A DNA stretch of 64,000 nucleotides from Catonia carolina (lineage: Eukaryota; Arthropoda; Insecta; Hemiptera; Achilidae), in the NCBI GenBank assembly GCA_035578175.1, contig JAQMRL010000003.1, positions 83,773,969-83,837,968 on the forward strand. The letters run 5' to 3'. A program made the translations under genes and the position numbers. Shown here in pieces: positions 57,180 through 64,000 of this stretch (position 1 is the stretch's first letter; every line of letters starts with the position of its first letter). The notes below the pieces were generated by a model. The model saw nothing but the letters and a program-made list of their open reading frames with translations. It was not told the DNA's origin and did no database searches.

Positions 57180-57397
57180 ATTTATTTATACGGATTTGAG
57201 TGCTAGACGGTGGTTACCGGTGTACTTTGATGGTTGGGGTTCAATTAACCATACTCTCTCAGGAATGGTCGACCTGAGTCTGTACAAGACTACACCTCAT
57301 TTACACGTCATACACATCATCCTCATCTCATTGGGTCATGGGGTTGCTTATTGTTCTGAATTGAACAGATTGCAATGTACACAAATTAGGGTTTAAA
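57180..57397 (+). mobile_element. SINE-B, 5'-truncated
   Basis: Starts at ATACGGATTTGAGTGC and is close to consensus through ACACAAATTAGGG. Low divergence compared with other copies. Confidence 0.92.
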
Positions 57398-57439
57398 AAA
57401 AATTATTTATCATTAATAATTATTCCAGAAACGTCTACA

Positions 57440-58077
57440 ATAAGCGGTCAATATTAATAAAGGCAAAAATCAGGCACTACAACACAGTAGTTCGACCAGA
57501 GGTATTATATGCGGCAGAAAGCCTATCGTTAAATTACAAGGGGCTACTGCATAATCTGGTCAAGATAGAGAGGAGGGTCCTCAGAACAATACTAGGTCCA
57601 ACGAAAAATGAAGAAGAAGCCTACAGACTAAGGCCAACATCAGAGTTGTATCTCTCGAATGAAGCTGAGAAACTGGAGGATGCTATCAGAAAGAGAAGAG
57701 CCAACTACTTTGCACACCTCTTCAGGATGAGTGACAGCAGATTAACCAAAAGACTATTTGACTTTCTGTATAAAAAGAAGAATAAAAATGATTGGTTAAA
57801 GGGGGTGATGAGAGATATGGAGGAGATTGGAATCGACGAGGAAGGAATATTGAATAGAGCTAGTTTGGAGAGGCTGTCAGAGCTTTTGCTGGTTTTCGGG
57901 AGCGCGTTTCTTTGAGGAGGACGGTGGAGTGGTCTGAGGAGAGGAGAGAGGCTGCAAGGGTGAGGCTGAAGAAGTACTGGGACGAAATCAAAGCCGGTAG
58001 GAGGAAAAGGAAATCCTAATACTTATTGTTTCTCGTGGTCCACAGATGGGCGAAACGAAAAGAAGAAGAAGAAAAAT
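57440..58077 (+). pseudogene. LINE L5 RT C-terminal remnant
   Basis: Plus strand: KIRHYNTVVRPEVLYAAESL, LVKIERRVLRTILGP, LRPTSELYLSNEAEKLEDAI, RKRRANYFAHLFRMSDSRLT, VMRDMEEIGIDEEGILNR. The 89-codon frame 57646-57915 ends at a TGA after a one-base shift, and the true tail RRTVEWSEERREAARVRLKK continues in the next frame to about 58018. The end (GAAGAAGAAGAA at 58059-58074) resembles the L1 and L6 tails. Missing the YADD core. Confidence 0.8.
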
Positions 58078-58079
58078 TG

Positions 58080-59055
58080 AAAATTCCGCATATTGTATTT
58101 TTTTGACTTCAGGTACACTTATTTTAAGAACCATCCCACCTAGGAGTGTGAAATTTCGCACACTACATTTTAGTACTAAGATGTGTATTTACTCCAGAGA
58201 TATTTTAAAAATTTTGGAGTTTATATTTTTTGGGTGTCTTTATCATAAAAAAATGTTGGCAACATTTGAACATTTTTTGAGAAAAAAAGTCATTTTTAGA
58301 TTGGATAAAAAGATAAATAAAAAATCTCTGGTCGAAATTAGTATAAAGGTAATGTAGATTAATGTGCCAAAGCTCAGCTTTGCAGCTTTAACGGTTCTTA
58401 CAAAAAATTTACCTAAGTTTGTATTGCAGTTATAGGGATAATAAAAATAGTCTGCCCCCTTAACAAATTTTGTTTATAGTACCCGTCGTATCCGTTGATG
58501 GTTAAATTTAATAGAATGCGTAACACCGGGTGAGAAATTATATTCATGGAATAAAGACTCTACCAGTAAGATATGTGTACCATGGATCATAATTGCAATG
58601 AAATAATTTATTGTTCATCATTCTTTTATCTTTGAAGCATGTAACGCGAGAATAAAAGGAACTACGGTCCGTTGAACAGGTGAATGTATGTTCGTACAAT
58701 GTGTATTATATATAATAGCATTTATACTGTTTTGGTTTTGTTTAAGTATTTTTTTTATGGTGTAGAGGAGAGTAATGTACACCGACCCGACACACTGTAT
58801 CGTTCAGTTTCAAAGTTGTTGGTGGTACCGCACGTATTATGTTTGGTGATGTACGTACGTGTGTGGCTGGTACTCTCTATTTATGTTGTTACATTTGCAT
58901 TATTCATAACTAGAAGCACATAAATGTATGCATAATGTTTTATATATATATATATATATATACACTTTTATAGGGTAAACTAAAAATACATTGACACTAC
59001 TAGAATACAGTTTTTGTTAATGGGAATCACTTCATTTAGTTTCGTGTGTCTGTTT
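58080..59055. other. no recognised feature
   Basis: AT-rich, includes the (AT)n run at 58940-58962. Frames at 58046-58357 and 58684-58923 have no recognised domains. Confidence 0.5.
58940..58962. repeat. (AT)n microsatellite
   Basis: About 11 AT units. Confidence 0.9.
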
Positions 59056-59061
59056 TTTATA

Positions 59062-59181
59062 CATCGATACAGAAGTTGATTTTTTCTAAAAATTAATAGA
59101 AATAGAAACTTTTATTCTTAACAGTCAAATATCTTTAATAAATTAAATACATCTTTATCACCTAACGTAAAATCTATTTTT
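59062..59181. repeat. block X, left copy flanking element F
   Basis: 120 bp from CATCGATACAGAAGTTGATT to AAAATCTATTTTT, directly followed by the F 5' end. The right copy is at 60090-60209. Confidence 0.95.
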
Positions 59182-60081
59182 ACTTTCTCTTGCCTATATG
59201 AATATATAGGAAGGAAAGTATTGTTTTCATGCCGATTTTTCGAAATCGAGTTTTCACCGGATCTACACGTTTTCAGACCTCCTGAACCCAAAAAACATGT
59301 ATTTAGCGATTGGTCTGTGTGTGTGTGTGTACAAAATATCTCAAGAACGGAACATTGTACGAACTTGAAACTTAAAACTTAAGTTGCATACCCTTACCGG
59401 ACCCGACACGAACATTTTCATCAAAATCGGTCAACCGGAAGTAGTAGTTTATTCGTGTAATTTTTCACTTATTTGCGATTTTCTCAAAAACTGGTCCTAC
59501 GATTTTTTTTAAAATCGCCTCATTTACTCAATTTTTTATTCTCTACAAGATAAGGTAGGCGCCATGTTTGCTGAAATTCTTGGCGAGGGTGTTTTTACGT
59601 AAAAAAGTGTTTTTTTTAAGATTACGGCTTTAATATGTATTATAACGCAAAAATTGTTATAATAAAAAATATAGAGAATTTAAAATCGTACAACTTTTAT
59701 TTCAAACATTTTTTTGTATAACGCTTAGTTTAGCGGTAATTAGCGATTTTCTGTTTTTTCACGAAAACGTGTAAAAAATCGATTTTCTGTTAAGATTTCG
59801 GCCTTAGTATGCATTTTATGACAAAAGTGTTTAATGAAATTTATAGAAAAGTAAAAGATCTACAACTTTTAATTATAGCATTTTTTCTCTACAGAGCCTA
59901 GTTTAGCGTGAAAGAGTGATTTTCCGTATTTTTAAGGAAACAGATTTTCATTTTGCGTCTTTCATAAGTTATATGATTAAAATTAGGTAATGTTTAGTTC
60001 TGATGTTTTATTACTAATGTTAGTTTTATTGTTAATTATTTGCATTGGCAAGAGAAAGTTGTGTGAGTGTTTCACACCAGA
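59182..60081 (+). mobile_element. element F, full length, near consensus
   Basis: Begins ACTTTCTCTTGCCTATATGA with the CCTATATGAATATATAGG hairpin, short GT core (59315-59330), and ends GCAAGAGAAAGTTGTGTGAG, hairpin, CACACCAGA. One of the cleanest copies here. Confidence 0.95.
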
Positions 60082-60089
60082 TTTTTTTT

Positions 60090-60209
60090 CATCGATACAG
60101 AAGTTGATTTTTTCTAAAAATCAATAGAAATAAAAACTTTTATTCTTAACAGTTAAATATCTTTAATAAATTAAATACATCTTTATTACCTAACGTAAAA
60201 TCTATTTTT
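60090..60209. repeat. block X, right copy flanking element F
   Basis: Direct repeat of 59062-59181 with four differences in 120 bp, all transitions by eye. Confidence 0.95.
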
Positions 60210-60211
60210 AT

Positions 60212-60985
60212 ATTTGCTGATTATTTTGTACTGTTTGCGGAATCTATGTATAATTTTCAGAGGTCATTATAAAATATATTTAGTTTGGATCGATTCTCTA
60301 ATTTCACATCATCAAAAGATCGTTTGAATGCACCTTTACTGTTCGACTCATCAATCGCCTGTTTCTTTTATTTTTTGGTTGTTTTTCCTTTATTCTTTTA
60401 CAAGTTTCACAAATTATTTACAAGCTTTATTTTACAAATTACAAAACAATTAAGATCAAGCAATTACAAAACATTAAAATTAAAAAATACAGAAAATAAC
60501 ACAAATTTATTAAAAATTACATCTTTGCACCAATTAATTGATGCGAACTCTGCTCCAACCTGTAAATGAAGAGATTGATTGTTCAATAATCCAACTTCGT
60601 ATTAGCGAGTAATATGTCGTTTCTTAGAGGTTTACCAATTCTGGAGATTTTTTTATTACACACCCAACGATCCCGCCCAGTGATGTTCAGTATCATATCG
60701 TGTCCATTTAAACAAATGCGCGGATTATGCAATATTCATTTATCTTGAAGGAAACTTATAGCTCTTTTCTTAGTAGAAATAATAGGAGCCAATTCCAAAA
60801 GATTCATTATGTATTCAACAGAACACGTGCGAAGAAAACAAGCAACGAATGTGTATTAATAAACATTCAAACACTATCTATAATTAATTATAGTGAGTGG
60901 GTGTCATCAGTAATAATGATAAAGATGCGTTTACACGAGACGACTTTAAGGTTACAGCTGATAATGTGATGTGAAATAACGGAAT
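60212..60985. other. no recognised feature
   Basis: AT-rich. Frames 60285-60569 and 60727-60969 have no domains. Confidence 0.45.
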
Positions 60986-60989
60986 AGGT

Positions 60990-61700
60990 CCTTTAGTTTA
61001 ACTGCTGACAAAACAAAATTGTAAGGCACAAAAAATAGACTTAAAGAGTCAGTTGTTGTTTAGCTCAACAGCCGAAAGGCTGGTATGAACCTCTAGAGGT
61101 TTTACCAAGTATAACGAGAAGTGAGGTGGTTTACCTTCCTCACTGAGTTGAAAGAGTATGCTTATCAGCATGCCAGGCCTTCCGAAAAGCACCTACTTTT
61201 CACCCTGCAAATGACACCTTCACTTCATTCACCACAGGATCTGGCTGTATCAGAGATATATCAGGATCAGAGATATCAGGATCTGGCTCAGAGGAGATAA
61301 CTCTAGTAGTGTCTTTTACACCTCTACCCTTTCTGTTCTTAAATAATTCAGTCATATAATTGGCTGACTACGTGATAAGAAACAGAACTTTTTTGTAGCC
61401 CTGGAAACTGCAGATCGAGTGCAAATTATTTAACACTCCACCTGCCCGTTTTGGGATAAATGGTCTTAAAGGTCAAAAAGGATATTAAGAAAACTGGAAT
61501 TAACTGAACCAGATTCATACAAATAATAAGGGACTTAAGAGCTTCCATTTAGAACAAAAATATAACACCGGGTGGACAGAAGAAAGGAGATAATCCTACA
61601 GCGAGCGAATGCTGTAAATGTGGACTGCAAAAAGAGCTTCTAGAAACATTTTAAGCCACTTCACGTGGTCTAAAATTGGCTCTATACGAGAAAAGAAACT
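60990..61700 (+). pseudogene. LINE L3 3' end, split by SINE-A
   Basis: 61456-61700 matches 62690-62950 (GGATATTAAGAAAACTGGAAT, ACACCGGGTGGACAGAAG, TTCTAGAAACATTT). The few bases to the left of the SINE-A (60990-61048, GACAAAACAAAATTGTAAGG) look like the preceding part of the same LINE. Confidence 0.75.
61049..61455 (-). mobile_element. SINE-A inside LINE L3
   Basis: Left end TTGTTGTTTAGCTCAACAGC (complement of hairpin and tail), right end CCTGCCCGTTTTGGG. It has a small local duplication near 61248-61280 (ATCAGAGATATATCAGG repeat). Probable target duplication CTTAAAG(A)GTCA. Confidence 0.92.
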
Positions 61701-61704
61701 GCTG

Positions 61705-61945
61705 AGTGATATAACCTCCTGATTTTTTGGAGAAATCAAAGGTGATGGATTGCAGGGGTACTGATCATCTCAGAAGCAAATTAGATTTGAATGACAAGAC
61801 TTTAGAACGGATTTATTCGTTAACTTACTTGGGATGAGATGTATTTATGTGCTATCATGAGATACGGAAATCAAATTGTATTTTTTTTATCAAATAATAC
61901 ATAATTTATATTTATTTTTAACAAAAAATCTATAAAATAACTCTT
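61705..61945. other. no recognised feature
   Basis: AT-rich spacer. Confidence 0.4.
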
Positions 61946-61951
61946 ATATGC

Positions 61952-62105
61952 AGGTCGGCCCGTGATGTGAAGCACAGCGCAAGTGGTTTCTTCATCGGGG
62001 TCTCCGGTTCGATTTTTGATCAGAAAAAAAATTTTCACCTTTCACCCTTCTCATCGTTGCATTAGCAGTATTTGCGTAACAGTCAAACGTTAAACAAAAT
62101 TTAAA
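61952..62105 (+). mobile_element. SINE-C, diverged
   Basis: GTCGGCCCGTGATGTGAAGC head, GGTTCGATTTTTGATCAG box B, GCATTAGCAGTATTTGCG and an ACGTTAAACAAAATTTA end. Confidence 0.75.
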
Positions 62106-62109
62106 GAAT

Positions 62110-62435
62110 ATAAATTATTAAAAATCTTTGTAATTTATTAATGTATTCTACAAGTATTTTCTCTCTGGATAAGTAGTTTTTTTTCAAACAATTTATTGTT
62201 GTGATTTGCAATGTAATAATCAATTTTATCTCTCGTGTTGTCATTGTAAACATTGAAATGTTATACAAAGAGATCTTTTTGCGTATAAATCACTGTAGCT
62301 TTCAAGTGTACACTAATGACTGTAAACAGGTCCTTAAACAGTGGTGTACGTGTGTGAAGTTAAACGATTTGCTGGTGGCACAAAAAACAATTACTTTCTT
62401 CTGAATTTCAGAAACTCTTTTCTTATTACTCAAAA
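62110..62435. other. no recognised feature
   Basis: AT-rich. Confidence 0.45.
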
Positions 62436-62439
62436 CCTG

Positions 62440-62950
62440 TGTGTTTATATGCAAGTGTGTGCCTTAGAATGACCGGGAAGGCTAGTCTAAGAGAAGCAGA
62501 GAAATTTGAGAGAAAGATCCTCTGCAAGATAATGGGTTCAAAGATAGCAAACGGACAATTGAAGTTATGAGGTCGAGAGGACTGTGTAAGAAAAATGAAC
62601 GATTAGAAAAAGAAGACTAACATTTTGTGGACACCTATACAAAATGGATGACAAAAAAAATTTTTAAGATAGTAAGCCGTAAGACCTAAAATGTTGAATA
62701 AGTGGTATTAAGAAGTCAGAAAGGATATTGAGAAAACCCGAATCAACCGAGAAAACGTAATGAACTGAACCAAATTCAGACAACTACGGACTTTTAAGGG
62801 CCTCCATGAAAAAAAATAGAACACCGGGTGGACAGAAGAAAGGAGAAGAAATTACAGTGAACGAATACTAAAAATATGGGCAGAAAAAGAGTTTCTAGAA
62901 ACGTCTAATCATTCATATAGTCTAAAATGGGTCTTATACGTAAAAAAAAT
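62440..62950 (+). pseudogene. LINE L3 3' end, longest copy
   Basis: Plus strand: TGKASLREAEKFERKIL, KIMGSKIANGQLKL, TNILWTPIQNG-type pieces, EVRKDIEKTRINRENVMN, FRQLRTFKGLHEKK. Many stops. Together with the three other copies it defines the L3 family. Its RT class is not clear beyond non-LTR. Confidence 0.75.
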
Positions 62951-63139
62951 TACTCCAAGAAAAATTACCCCTCACTGACGAAGAAATCCGGATAAATGAG
63001 ATTGAATTACATCATAATTAGTCACTATTTGAATCCTTCCGTCTGACAATGTTTCGTTAATTCTTTCCCTTAATTAAAGATTGAAAAATGTACTTGTAAA
63101 TACTGACAAATATATTTTTTTTAATTTGCAAATAAATTA

Positions 63140-63345
63140 ACCAATCTTTTGGCGTCCAAAACGCCAAGCCTTTCCATCCAATCATCCTAAAGCAGGCCTC
63201 AACTGATTATTTCCTCTATTACGCCACTCGTCCATTGTTTTTCTGGAAATTCTGTTTTCCTTCTCTCCCATAGGACTCAGTTCCATACTCTGCTGGGCTA
63301 CTTGACTTCACTCATCCTCAATAGTTGTCCATACCATAACATTGT
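63140..63345 (-). pseudogene. LINE L8 C-terminal remnant
   Basis: Minus strand, frames joined loosely: MLWYGQLLRMSEV, PSRVWN, GERRKTEFPEKQWTSGVIEE, DDWMERLGVLDAKR. The W(Y/F)G-L-RM----P--VW and W--GV-EA----G---DDW--R--W-LG patterns are common in LINE C-termini. Stops present. Confidence 0.6.
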
Positions 63346-63349
63346 CTTT

Positions 63350-63655
63350 TTTCTATTTATACACATCTAATACATTGTTAGCCTTTGTACCACTGACCAT
63401 ATTGATTCATTCCTCATGTGATCTTATCTTCAAATTCAATAACCAACTAGAATGATCAAAGACCTAATTGGAACGATAGGAAAAGTGTAGTATATTATTT
63501 TTAACCTATTACACTTTACTTTCGAATCTATTCAACGTGATAAAATTCTTATCAAAAGAAACGATCAATCAAAAAATTTATTATAAAAATAATAGTTTCG
63601 AAAGAACCTTTTTGAGCTTAAAGCTAAAATATACTTTTAGAACATCCAGTAGGTC
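63350..63655. other. no recognised feature
   Basis: AT-rich. Confidence 0.4.
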
Positions 63656-63658
63656 TTT

Positions 63659-63692
63659 GTGTGTGTGTGTGTGCGTGTGCGTGCGCGCGCGC
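63659..63692. repeat. (GT)n/(GC)n microsatellite
   Basis: GT units followed by GC units. Unlike the other GT tracts in the window, it is not inside a recognised F element. Confidence 0.9.
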
Positions 63693-64000
63693 ATCATATA
63701 AACACCATAAATAGTAAAAGTGAATAAGGATGAAGGTAGGTTATGCTGTATAATATTTAAACGTCTCTAGAACAGCGTGGTTTTAGTGGTTCACATATTA
63801 TTATAATTATTTAAAACCCCCATTTTAATCTTACACAATACAGTCATAAGTTCTCTCAGTTTGAACATTATTACTTAAGTTTTATATGCTCGTACAAACA
63901 TCAATATATAATTTTTTAAATCCTGTACAATAGAAAGTAATTGTTATGTTGTCAGGGTTTATGATATTATGTAAACTTAACCTATTTTTAGATGGTTTAG

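Overview
The window looks like AT-rich, intron- or intergenic-type nuclear DNA from an arthropod, most likely an insect; a hemipteran is possible but is only a guess. The evidence is the AT content, the dense mix of mariner transposase remnants, insect-style RTE/CR1-like LINE tails, several tRNA-derived SINE families, (GT)n-cored Helentron-like elements and one solo LTR. I see no operon, ribosome binding site, phage, plasmid or CRISPR structure, and no host protein-coding gene I can name. The only possible host exon is a short Lys/Arg/Gln-rich open frame running off the left edge (minus strand, 1-152). Most short open frames here are AT-rich noise or lie inside repeats.

Repeat families, named here for cross-reference. 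SINE-A: about 400 bp with a (CAA)n tail, 11 copies, three with clear exact target duplications. SINE-B: tRNA-derived, about 320 bp, 8 copies. SINE-C, SINE-D and SINE-E: shorter tRNA-derived families. Element F: about 0.9-1.0 kb with a hairpin at one end, subterminal inverted repeats and a GT microsatellite core, like the HINE/DINE-1 relatives of Helentrons; 9 full or partial copies. LINE tails L1-L9: all 5'-truncated, and only L1 keeps a long clean frame. Three mariner-superfamily remnants (MLE1-3). One piggyBac-like element with a multiplied right end, one 252-bp MITE, one 194-bp foldback and one 952-bp solo LTR.

Layout. 1-9 kb: SINE-A and SINE-D, LINE L1 with an intact 314-codon frame, SINE-B inside repeat G, the foldback, then LINE L2. 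9.8-17 kb: two F copies (one split by SINE-A), a 376-bp tandem duplication, two more SINE-A. 18-26 kb: a possible promoter-like site, a 290-bp purine tract, the nest SINE-B<mariner<SINE-C, and tRNA-SINEs. 27-36 kb: LINE L3 split by SINE-A, MLE2, SINEs and a relatively GC-rich island near 34 kb. 37-46 kb: a tandem duplication in which one unit carries a MITE and the other shows the empty site, two F copies, LINE L6, the piggyBac-like array. 46-49 kb: no recognised feature. 49.3-56.5 kb: an empty/filled paralogous pair defining the F ends, MLE1, a solo LTR splitting SINE-B, F split by a LINE. 57-64 kb: LINE L5, an F copy flanked by a 120-bp direct duplication, L3 tails and a minus-strand LINE end.

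The window is best read as layered transposon history. Nested insertions give relative ages: SINE-A is younger than F and L3; SINE-C is younger than the DD41D mariner, which is younger than SINE-B; the solo LTR is younger than SINE-B. I did not find a new enzymatic or defence system. The most unusual items are the F family with its empty-site proof, the X-F-X structure at 59-60 kb, the non-tRNA SINE-A family, and the piggyBac-like right-end array.
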